Shown one piece after another: positions 34,946 to 42,044 of a stretch of DNA of 64,000 bases. This DNA is from a virus, in the IMG/VR virus record IMGVR_UViG_3300045974_000132, positions 62,001 to 126,000 of that record; one strand, 5' to 3'. The translations under genes were made by a program, and so were the position numbers. The first letter of the stretch is position 1. Each line of letters begins with the position of its first letter. The notes below the pieces were generated by a model. The model had not been told where the DNA came from. It made no database searches and saw only the letters and a program-made list of their open reading frames with translations.

Positions 34946-35641
34946 TTAGCCGACGTTGATTTCAACAACCAGGAACGGCGAACCGGCTGAAGGGCTGTCC
35001 TTAACAGTCAAGCCCGGAATAGCCTTGTCTGAAGGGCCAGTAGACGGGCCAAGCTTACCACCAGCCAGGAGCTTTGCGAACAGGGCCGTAGACCAGTCCG
35101 CAGAAGCGTCGAAGAAGGAAGTAGCAACTTCCGCTTGCTTGATAGCAGCGATAGTGCCGAGAGCGTTTGCGGCCAGACCACCGTAAGGAGCATCACCGAT
35201 AACGGTACGAGCTTCTTGGACAGTAGGAGCATACAGGTATTGAGCATGGATAGCTTTGCCTGCATTGGAAGCATCAAGAACGTAGTTGGCGCCAACCAGA
35301 ACTACTTCACCAGCAGTCGGGGTACCCGAAGCGATGATAGCTAGAGCAACACCACCGACGGTGATCAGAGCTTGACCAGCGATAGGAGCGCGAGTAAGCG
35401 AACCTGTAGCTGAAGCATCGACGACGCCATCTTCAACCAGCGGCAGAGTAGCCGGTGGCATGTTACGAGCAAGTGCGAAACCTGCAAAGACTTCACCGGC
35501 AGCACCAGTGGAGGGTTGAACCTTGGTTGAACCGGCTTCTTTGACGAAAGCCAGAGCAATACCTTCTTCTTGAATAGCCACGCCGGTAGCGAGGTTTTCA
35601 AAAAGAGATTTAAAAATACGAGTATTCCGAAGTTGCAGCAT
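34946..35641 (-). CDS. Small head protein (decoration/stabilisation-like)
   Basis: 231 residues, Ala/Gly/Val-rich and strand-rich, between the core protein gene and the major capsid gene. Segments such as GEVFAGFALARNMPPATLPLVEDG and GQALITVGGVALAIIASGTP are typical of small beta-barrel head proteins that decorate or stabilise capsids. High G+C at third positions like the capsid gene suggests strong expression. The exact role (decoration, vertex or fibre) cannot be read. Confidence 0.6.
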   Translation of the reverse strand: MLQLRNTRIFKSLFENLATGVAIQEEGIALAFVKEAGSTKVQPSTGAAGEVFAGFALARNMPPATLPLVEDGVVDASATGSLTRAPIAGQALITVGGVALAIIASGTPTAGEVVLVGANYVLDASNAGKAIHAQYLYAPTVQEARTVIGDAPYGGLAANALGTIAAIKQAEVATSFFDASADWSTALFAKLLAGGKLGPSTGPSDKAIPGLTVKDSPSAGSPFLVVEINVG

Positions 35642-35666
35642 GGTTTAAACTCCTTGTTAATTACTC

Positions 35667-37574
35667 TTACCGAGCGCGACGGCCGAGAGAGGAAACAGCA
35701 CGATGGATTTTTTGCATACCTACAGTATCTTCAGTAGAGACAGACACCTCAGTATTTGCACCGGGCTTCTGCTCAGTCGAAACAGAAGTACCCATGCCTG
35801 CTAAACGGCTCTCGATGGAATCAGAAGGTTGTGCAGAAGAAACCGCCTGATAGTTTGTACCGAGAATAGTCTTTGCGAGGCTTTCTTGCACTTCAGAAGG
35901 CTTACTAACAATGTCATTTGCTTGAGCAAACAGCACTGAGTGATAAGCATCTGCGTGTGCCTTGAACGCATTGTCGATAACGACTTCCGGATTACGTACG
36001 CCGGCACTCGACATTGCATTCCAAAGAGCGGACTTGAGAGGATTCTGGACGCCAGCAAAGAAGCCACGGTTGATACCGATAGCAGCAGTTGCCATAGCAG
36101 CCATAAACTTCTCTTGATGGCCCTTAATTTCAGCAGAAAGAGCAGCACGTTGTTCGGAGACTTGCGAATCCACTAAACGGCGAACTTCCTTAGAGACAGA
36201 AACCTTATGCTTGATCGGAGCAAAGCCGAGTTCAGCAAGAGCCTTCTTGATACCCGAGACCTTAGCGGTTGCCAGAGCAGCATGACCGAAAGACGGAGTA
36301 TCGAAAATATCAGCATTCTTACCAGCAGTAGCAGCGCGTGCCATTGCAATAGGAACACCCTTGTGGTATGCAGTCCAAGCAGCACAACCAGCAACCGTAG
36401 AGCTATAGCTTACGTCGAGGTCATCAGCAGAGGCACTTTCATCCAAGTCAGAATCAGCCGCGATTTCTTCGGTATCTTCACCGAGTTCATCACCTTCATC
36501 TTCAGAGCTATCATCGAGAACTGACAAAGCATTACCCTCATCTTCTTCATCTTCAGAAGCGTCATCCGATTCATCATCGCCGGAAGTTGATTTATCTGCA
36601 TCGCTAGATTCAGCAGCAGCAGCGTCTTCCTCACCAGCATCTTCAGAACCTTCATCTTCTTCAGCAGCGCCTTCGTCTGTGCCTTCTTCAGCAGCAGCAT
36701 CGTCGCCTTCGCCTTCATCTTCAGTAGAAGCATCTTCAACGTTGTCACCAGGAACTTCACCGTCGCCCAGGTCTTCTGACTTAGAGACAGTAACCTTAGT
36801 AGCGACAGCTTCTTCAACCGGCTTTTCGCTGAGGTCGATTTCACCAGCAACATCTTCAGAAGGTTCTTGAACTTCGCTCAAGCAAATCGGGCACTCTGAA
36901 ACGTTCTTATCCGAAAGGATGTGAACACCGCAGCCAGCAGAACTACATACAACGTACTGGGTCTTAACCTTAGTACCGCTGGACATAGAAGACAGCTTTT
37001 TGTGGGCAGAGAAAACGCGCATAGCTTCCTTGAATGAAGAAGAAACAACTACTGAAGAGTCTTCGTCTTCGTCGTCTTCTGCATCATCTTCTTCCGAAGA
37101 ATCGTCATCTTCTTCCTCGTCATCTGATTCATCATCATCTGATTCGGAAGCAATGTCTTCATCTTCGTCGGTATCTACATCACCCAGGTCATCTTCATCT
37201 TCATCACCGTCACATTCAGTGGCTAGAGCAGAAGTGCACTGCGGGCAATACTTAACCAGGGATTCACTGTCAAACACAACGTGGGCACCGCAACCAGACG
37301 AGCAAACCAGGTGGTTCGCTTCGATGTCCGCGCTGGAATTAGAAGCGAATTCCAGGGTATCGAGAATTTGGTTATCAGTTTCCAGGTCCATGTCACCAGT
37401 GCTTGGATTGAACATCTGTTCAGCATGACTGGCATGTGTAACGAAGGCTAACTTCCCATCATTACTCACTTGTGCAACCGCGCCCTTGCCCATGGCGAGC
37501 AACCGATACTTATTAATAGCATCGGTTTTAGAACGGCCCACTGCCAGGATGCCGTGAAATTCAGCTTTAGGCAT
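35667..37574 (-). CDS. Prohead core/scaffold-like protein with two zinc ribbons and acidic tracts
   Basis: 635 residues from the ATG at 37574, which has an AGGAG site; the frame could extend 18 codons further but without a site. Residues ~1-75 are a compact domain (KAEFHGILAVGRSKTDAINKY). Two similar zinc ribbons follow, HLVCSSGCGAHVVF...YCPQC near 90 and QYVVCSSAGCGVHIL...CPICL near 205, each succeeded by a long Asp/Glu/Ser tract. The C-terminal ~230 residues are helical (KEVRRLVDSQVSEQRAALSAE). First gene of the capsid transcript. The acidic composition and position match a prohead core or scaffold; zinc ribbons are unusual for that role. Confidence 0.6.
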   Translation of the reverse strand: MPKAEFHGILAVGRSKTDAINKYRLLAMGKGAVAQVSNDGKLAFVTHASHAEQMFNPSTGDMDLETDNQILDTLEFASNSSADIEANHLVCSSGCGAHVVFDSESLVKYCPQCTSALATECDGDEDEDDLGDVDTDEDEDIASESDDDESDDEEEDDDSSEEDDAEDDEDEDSSVVVSSSFKEAMRVFSAHKKLSSMSSGTKVKTQYVVCSSAGCGVHILSDKNVSECPICLSEVQEPSEDVAGEIDLSEKPVEEAVATKVTVSKSEDLGDGEVPGDNVEDASTEDEGEGDDAAAEEGTDEGAAEEDEGSEDAGEEDAAAAESSDADKSTSGDDESDDASEDEEDEGNALSVLDDSSEDEGDELGEDTEEIAADSDLDESASADDLDVSYSSTVAGCAAWTAYHKGVPIAMARAATAGKNADIFDTPSFGHAALATAKVSGIKKALAELGFAPIKHKVSVSKEVRRLVDSQVSEQRAALSAEIKGHQEKFMAAMATAAIGINRGFFAGVQNPLKSALWNAMSSAGVRNPEVVIDNAFKAHADAYHSVLFAQANDIVSKPSEVQESLAKTILGTNYQAVSSAQPSDSIESRLAGMGTSVSTEQKPGANTEVSVSTEDTVGMQKIHRAVSSLGRRAR

Positions 37575-37629
37575 ACTTTTGGCTCCTGTTAATTGTTGAA
37601 ACGAACGTGCAATTTCAAACACGTACAAA

Positions 37630-37637
37630 TAAATTAT
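37630..37637 (-). promoter_or_regulatory. Promoter-like octamer ATAATTTA before the capsid genes
   Basis: Minus-strand ATAATTTA, 55 bases before the start of the core gene, in the 116-base gap that precedes the core - small head protein - major capsid transcript. Same element as in other gaps. Confidence 0.45.
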
Positions 37638-37690
37638 GGTATTCAGAAATTGCGCTAGACCTACAAAACCTACAAACTACCAATCTACTA

Positions 37691-38185
37691 CTAAAACTGC
37701 ATATCCCGCACCTTTAATCTATTAAAGGCAAGAACATGTTTTTCCCGGTGTACATATTGGGTACTATGGTGTGCCCATTGGTGCATCTTTTCATCAGGGA
37801 CATCTAGGTTTAACGCTATTGTCACATGAGGTACGTAATCCGGATATCTATGCTTTGCACCCCTTTGGAGAAACAAGGAATGAACATGCTTAAATATGGG
37901 TGAATCCAAGATAAATACAGCAATTCCTTTACCGTTTTGCTTCCAATACTCAACCCTAGCAATCTTAGTGAACACCGGCGCCTTAGGATACGGTATTCGG
38001 AGAGTGCGTAAAGCATTATCAGAGCATACAGCTGTTACATGAGAGGTATAAGGAACACTATGGGTTGCGAAAGGTGGATGGGTATACCATACCAGTCCTG
38101 TTAGTAAGTGAGTTGTCCGGTAGTCAGGCGTAAAATGTGCATACACTCCCTTTGTACCGGTATAGTGTTTTGTACATATACGCAT
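37691..38185 (-). CDS. 2H phosphoesterase, Acb1-like (copy A)
   Basis: 164 residues from the ATG at 38185 (an upstream TTG at 38206 lies in the terminator tail). Two H-x-T motifs, SHVTAVCS near 50 and PHVTIALN near 121, define the 2H phosphoesterase superfamily. The extended pattern KGVYAHF, VEYW..., LDSPIFKHVHSL and RGAKHRYPDYVPHVT resembles T4 57B/Acb1, which hydrolyses the cyclic oligonucleotide alarm signals of CBASS. 2',3'-cyclic RNA ends are the alternative substrate for the superfamily. It is preceded by a strong terminator, so its promoter or read-through source is unclear. Confidence 0.6.
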   Translation of the reverse strand: MRICTKHYTGTKGVYAHFTPDYRTTHLLTGLVWYTHPPFATHSVPYTSHVTAVCSDNALRTLRIPYPKAPVFTKIARVEYWKQNGKGIAVFILDSPIFKHVHSLFLQRGAKHRYPDYVPHVTIALNLDVPDEKMHQWAHHSTQYVHREKHVLAFNRLKVRDMQF

Positions 38186-38205
38186 GGTATCCCGATCTGA
38201 CGCCA

Positions 38206-38240
38206 ATAAAAAAAGGAGTATACCTTTCGATATACTCCTT
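38206..38240 (-). terminator. Strong rho-independent terminator
   Basis: Minus strand AAGGAGTATA, 8-base loop, TATACTCCTT followed by TTTTTATT: a 10-bp perfect stem with a run of seven T. It ends the transcript of the membrane protein at 38269-38664. Confidence 0.92.
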
Positions 38241-38241
38241 C

Positions 38242-38249
38242 TAAATTAT
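38242..38249 (-). promoter_or_regulatory. ATAATTTA octamer abutting a terminator
   Basis: Minus-strand ATAATTTA one base before the terminator stem at 38240. As at 33775 the octamer sits on the upstream side of a terminator, which does not fit a simple promoter for the next gene; it could be coincidental in AT-rich DNA. Confidence 0.3.
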
Positions 38250-38268
38250 GTTGCACAGATTTTGAGAA

Positions 38269-38664
38269 CTACCGATAGTTACTTCGGCGTCGATCATTCA
38301 CAATAGGACGGTCAGAAGCACGCCTATCTCTACCTACCTGTCGTTTATTCCGGCGGGTAGTAAACCGTTTAAATGCCCAAACAGCACCTAGAAGTAATAG
38401 AACTATTGTCCCAAAGAACATACATATAGGAGGCATAGGTGGGCAATCTTCATCATCAAAGGTTTTTATATATCCTTCAAATCCGAACATAGAATACCAA
38501 GGATACCTTAGCTTATCCGGGGGAACATAATGAGTACGTTTATTAGTACGCGGATCATAGTGGAGAACATGGGGCATACACCAATGCGAAGAACGCCTAA
38601 ATTCAACGTACCCACCTATCTCATTCCATTGATCTAAAGCATAATACAAACATTGAGTTGCCAT
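38269..38664 (-). CDS. Single-pass membrane protein (131 aa)
   Basis: One clear membrane segment at ~80-98 (CMFFGTIVLLLLGAVWAF), followed by a strongly basic tail (RRNKRQVGRDRRASDRP). The N-terminal part is aromatic-rich with several Cys and Pro. The RBS AAAGGATT precedes the ATG. No family recognised. It follows the prohead protease gene but its role is unknown. Confidence 0.6.
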   Translation of the reverse strand: MATQCLYYALDQWNEIGGYVEFRRSSHWCMPHVLHYDPRTNKRTHYVPPDKLRYPWYSMFGFEGYIKTFDDEDCPPMPPICMFFGTIVLLLLGAVWAFKRFTTRRNKRQVGRDRRASDRPIVNDRRRSNYR

Positions 38665-38673
38665 TTTAATCCT

Positions 38674-39810
38674 TTACAGCTTTCTAGGATCGAGCAAGTG
38701 TGGGCCAATAGCGGACACAAAAGCAGGCGTGTTAACAACCGAGCATTCAAAGCCCTTTGCATCATGGCACTTACGGAAAGCCAAACGTCCATCTGCTTGC
38801 TTATACGTAGGACGACCCATTTGGGTATGCTTGCAAGGGGATAAGTTAATACCCTTACCGACTACTTGGTTGCAGATAGAACACGAATACGAGGTATAGT
38901 AGAAGCCTACTGAATACGCATTCTGCTGACGGGTAAGGATTTGATCTACGAGTAAGCTATCCTTAGTACGGTCAAACGCCATAAGAAGAACAATCTTGTA
39001 GTAATTCGGATTGAACTTAATAGGACGTAAGAATGACTCAAGAATTACACCCTTGGCTTTCAACAGATTCTTGTTGTCGTGTTCCTGGTGGGTAGGCTGA
39101 CCCTTGAAGGTCTTGTACATCTGCATACCGTATTCAGGTTTGAACGACAGCATTTCCCTCAGTGAAAGTGAATCACCGTTGGTGTTGGGTAATCCGCTGA
39201 AGATTGCAGGTATAGGGACAAGAATATAATCCCTAATATCGCGGCTAATATCGTAATGCTCCGCAGCATACGGAAGCCAGTAGTTGCAATCGAGGATACG
39301 CTCAGAGTGCCCAGTGCCAGAAATCTGGGCCGAAAGTGGTAGTTCATTTGTGCCTTGTGCTAGTTTATCTAATGGTATGGGATTAAGGCCTAAACCAAAG
39401 CTTTGACTCAGCATCCCTGTAGAGGAACTAGCTAAAGCCAGTTTGTCTAAACTCCTACATAATGAAGTATCAATCCCACCTTTAATAGCGTTAGGATTTT
39501 GACCATCACTAAGAAGAGGATATCCTGTACCTGGGTTACCTGCGCCTAAGTAGGGCACGCTGGGATCATAATGCCCATGCGGTACATCAGCATTAGGATT
39601 GATAGGTTCTTCTGAGCCAATCTCACCAACATCTTCAGGATTGGCTACTTGGTCAAGTTGCTTGAACTCAAAGTAGTCACCAATTTGGGTAAGAACACCG
39701 ACAGGATTACCTTGGAAAGCAACAGTCGTAAACTTGGAATTACTTTGCGGCATTAAAGAGTAACTATTACTCTTTGCCCACGTATGCGGGTCTTGAATTT
39801 GAACAGTCAT
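38674..39810 (-). CDS. Prohead (capsid maturation) protease
   Basis: 378 residues. The catalytic core at ~185-320 fits the prohead protease family seen in large myoviruses: DYILVPIPAIFSGLPNTNGDSL, then YKTFKGQPTHQEHDN (His near 240), KAKGVILESFLRP, LLMAFDRTKDSLLVDQI and NAYSVGFYYTSYSCSIC (Ser near 303). A Cys2-His zinc-like site (CSIC...PCKH) follows. The ~180 N-terminal residues are Pro/Asn/Gly-rich and disordered-looking. It should cut scaffold, capsid and any internal proteins during maturation; it is therefore the candidate enzyme to trim an N-terminal targeting tag. Confidence 0.72.
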   Translation of the reverse strand: MTVQIQDPHTWAKSNSYSLMPQSNSKFTTVAFQGNPVGVLTQIGDYFEFKQLDQVANPEDVGEIGSEEPINPNADVPHGHYDPSVPYLGAGNPGTGYPLLSDGQNPNAIKGGIDTSLCRSLDKLALASSSTGMLSQSFGLGLNPIPLDKLAQGTNELPLSAQISGTGHSERILDCNYWLPYAAEHYDISRDIRDYILVPIPAIFSGLPNTNGDSLSLREMLSFKPEYGMQMYKTFKGQPTHQEHDNKNLLKAKGVILESFLRPIKFNPNYYKIVLLMAFDRTKDSLLVDQILTRQQNAYSVGFYYTSYSCSICNQVVGKGINLSPCKHTQMGRPTYKQADGRLAFRKCHDAKGFECSVVNTPAFVSAIGPHLLDPRKL

Positions 39811-39842
39811 AGTACTTCCTTAATATAGGTCTTGCACATAAA

Positions 39843-40127
39843 TTAGCAAACCTCGTATTTATACTGTATGGAAATACCGTCAGGCGATCCTGACATGATA
39901 TGACCATCATACGCTCGGAAGTTATGTAGTGTTAGATTGCGCAACCAACCAATTTCAAGCTGTGACTTATCAAGCTCTGGGAAATTAGTTAGGTATAAAC
40001 GGGCACACCCTTTCTCAGGTATGTCAACGATTAGCTTTTCAGGGCGGCTTTTGAATTGTTGAAGTAAGGGATGCTCAAGAAACTCATCCCTTAGCTCTGC
40101 TATTATTTTAGGGGTCGGGAAGGCCAT
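39843..40127 (-). CDS. Hypothetical protein (94 aa)
   Basis: Starts MAFPTPKIIAELRDEFLEH. A small alpha/beta protein with a basic-acidic mix; no family recognised. It lies between the topoisomerase and prohead protease genes, with an AAGGATT site before the ATG. Confidence 0.55.
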   Translation of the reverse strand: MAFPTPKIIAELRDEFLEHPLLQQFKSRPEKLIVDIPEKGCARLYLTNFPELDKSQLEIGWLRNLTLHNFRAYDGHIMSGSPDGISIQYKYEVC

Positions 40128-40135
40128 TACAATCC

Positions 40136-41761
40136 TTAAATCTTAGGTATCCACTTCGGAACACGCAAGCCTAGGTTGTCAAAGAACTCTTTGAGAACGT
40201 TCGGTGAGATATACGCATTGATTGCAGTCATACCTGTAAGCTTCTGATTCTCACCGCTACCTACACGGTGATGAAGCATTTCGCCTACTTGCTTCATTTC
40301 CTCTTTAATCCATTTCTCAACACTGGCTTGACTAGGATGTTCAGACTTCTTGAAAGGCGCGCCGCTAAGAATCTTCAACGCGAGTTTAGTACCAGCTAAG
40401 TGGCGGAACTTATGAATCGTGATACCTGTAGGAACACCCAGGCTCTTCAGATACGCATTGACAGGAGCTGCACCTAGAGGCTTACTACGATTGGTGAACA
40501 CAACGTCAGTCGGCTTCTTACCCTTGATAAGTTCCCTGATGATTGCAATCACCTTACGGTTTGTTGCAGTCGTACCTAGTAAGATGTGATGCTGCTCAGT
40601 ACCCTTCTTACCAGTGTATTTGAATTCAAAGCCCTTGCTGATAGGAAGTAACTGCTTTACCAACAGCGTACTCATACCGTAACGATCTTCGCCTTCCATG
40701 TTCTTGCTATCACCGCCGATACGAGCTTGGGTTTGATAGATTGCTTCAACCAGAGCAGCAAGCACTTGGGTACGCGTATCAAGCGAGTCAAGATCCTTCA
40801 CCCACTTAGTACGGAACTTATCAACTTCCTTCATGAAGGAAGAGACTTTATCAAATCGTGCAGCTTTATTGCCTGAAGTAAATGCAACGGTACGAAGACG
40901 CTGTGCGACATTACCTACTAATGAACAAACATAGGTATTATCAGTCAAAGGGTCATACTTCGGGTTCATCTTCACTTCGCCGATAAGCATACCTGCAATT
41001 TGCTTGCCTGCTGTCGTGTATAAGCGGCCTTGTTCGTCAATGCTCCCTATAAAGCCTCTAGGGATGTAATTGCAACCTAAGGTATCTAGGTATTTACGAA
41101 CAATCTTAACGTCGATAAACGGCTTACCTGACGACCGGATGAACTTGAATAGATACTTCTTATAGTTGGCTACGAAGACTTTACGCAGTTCACTATAGCG
41201 TTCAACCAGTTTAACCTTACCCGGAAGCTCACGGAAGTCACGCATTTCATTGAGAGTCAGAATAGGATCATTCCGACGCCCAGTGAGTTGCAGTACCAAC
41301 TTAATCATTCCGCCTTCAGTAGCTTTATCACCTACTGCTGCTTCAACCTCTTCATCATCTGGAACGAAGTTTGTTGCAAGCTTTGAATCACCGGTGACTG
41401 CATAGATATTACGCGTGATGCGATTCCAGGCAGGCTCACTATCCTTACGATAGTACAGAAGGCAATCTTTAATCATCGCCAACTGTTCTTGGGAGATAGA
41501 AGTATCTGCTTGGAAATCAGCAACAGCTTCTTTCAGCCGGGCACTTGCATCTGCACCATCGTTCACCGTAAACTCCATGCGTGAGCGAATGAAGTTGTTG
41601 GTGATAGTAGTGAAGTCACGCAAGATTCCGAACTTCTTCAGAAAGGGTTGTGAAGCACTCACCCATTGCGTGAATTGAGCCTTTAGCGGCAACACATCTT
41701 TTTCTGTAAGGCTGAGAGCCATAACAGCCAAGCATTTAGTAAAGTTAATAACTGGATTCAT
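40136..41761 (-). CDS. DNA topoisomerase type IB
   Basis: 541 residues from the ATG at 41761 (GGTGAT site 7 bases before; a GTG three codons upstream is an alternative). The catalytic set of type IB enzymes is visible: TQARIGGD...RYGMSTLLVKQL near 340-370 (first Arg), FKYTGKKGTEQHH near 385 (Lys), TIHKFRHLAGTKLAL near 450 (second Arg and its His), and NAYISPNVLKEFF near 515 with the Tyr nucleophile. GSIDEQGRLYTTAGKQ near 245 is also family-like. Type IB enzymes relax supercoils through a 3'-phosphotyrosine. Presence among head genes is unusual; most phages that encode topoisomerases use type II. Confidence 0.85.
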   Translation of the reverse strand: MNPVINFTKCLAVMALSLTEKDVLPLKAQFTQWVSASQPFLKKFGILRDFTTITNNFIRSRMEFTVNDGADASARLKEAVADFQADTSISQEQLAMIKDCLLYYRKDSEPAWNRITRNIYAVTGDSKLATNFVPDDEEVEAAVGDKATEGGMIKLVLQLTGRRNDPILTLNEMRDFRELPGKVKLVERYSELRKVFVANYKKYLFKFIRSSGKPFIDVKIVRKYLDTLGCNYIPRGFIGSIDEQGRLYTTAGKQIAGMLIGEVKMNPKYDPLTDNTYVCSLVGNVAQRLRTVAFTSGNKAARFDKVSSFMKEVDKFRTKWVKDLDSLDTRTQVLAALVEAIYQTQARIGGDSKNMEGEDRYGMSTLLVKQLLPISKGFEFKYTGKKGTEQHHILLGTTATNRKVIAIIRELIKGKKPTDVVFTNRSKPLGAAPVNAYLKSLGVPTGITIHKFRHLAGTKLALKILSGAPFKKSEHPSQASVEKWIKEEMKQVGEMLHHRVGSGENQKLTGMTAINAYISPNVLKEFFDNLGLRVPKWIPKI

Positions 41762-41815
41762 TTGTATCACCGGTATTTGTTATAAGCGTAGAGTGTGTAT
41801 AAATGCTCTTTACAC

Positions 41816-42034
41816 TTATTCAACCTTCGGCTTAGACTTGGAGGCAGAGGCTGCGATTTCATCAACAACCTTATACATCTCCTTCTTGAAGCCCTCAATG
41901 TCCTGATTGACTAACAAATCAGAAACAGTGTTACCCCGATCACCAGCTAGCGCCGTCATAAGCCTAGAAAAGAAGGCACTACGATTAGACTTGTGCGACT
42001 TCTTCTTGCTTGTAGAAATTAATAGGATTGTCAT
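41816..42034 (-). CDS. Small basic protein with MTILLISTS start (72 aa)
   Basis: From the ATG at 42034 (AAAGGAAAC site); the longer frame to 42094 would start within the PAS gene. The N-terminus MTILLISTSKKKSHKSNR is a variant of the shared N-terminal motif, followed by a Lys/Ser-rich strip and two helices. No family recognised. Confidence 0.55.
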   Translation of the reverse strand: MTILLISTSKKKSHKSNRSAFFSRLMTALAGDRGNTVSDLLVNQDIEGFKKEMYKVVDEIAASASKSKPKVE

Positions 42035-42044
42035 ATAGTTTCCT

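Noticed and set aside
36173-37435. Several Leu/Met- or Ser-rich open frames inside the acidic core gene
   Set aside because: Long GAA/GAT/TCT runs keep alternative frames free of stops; translations are low complexity.
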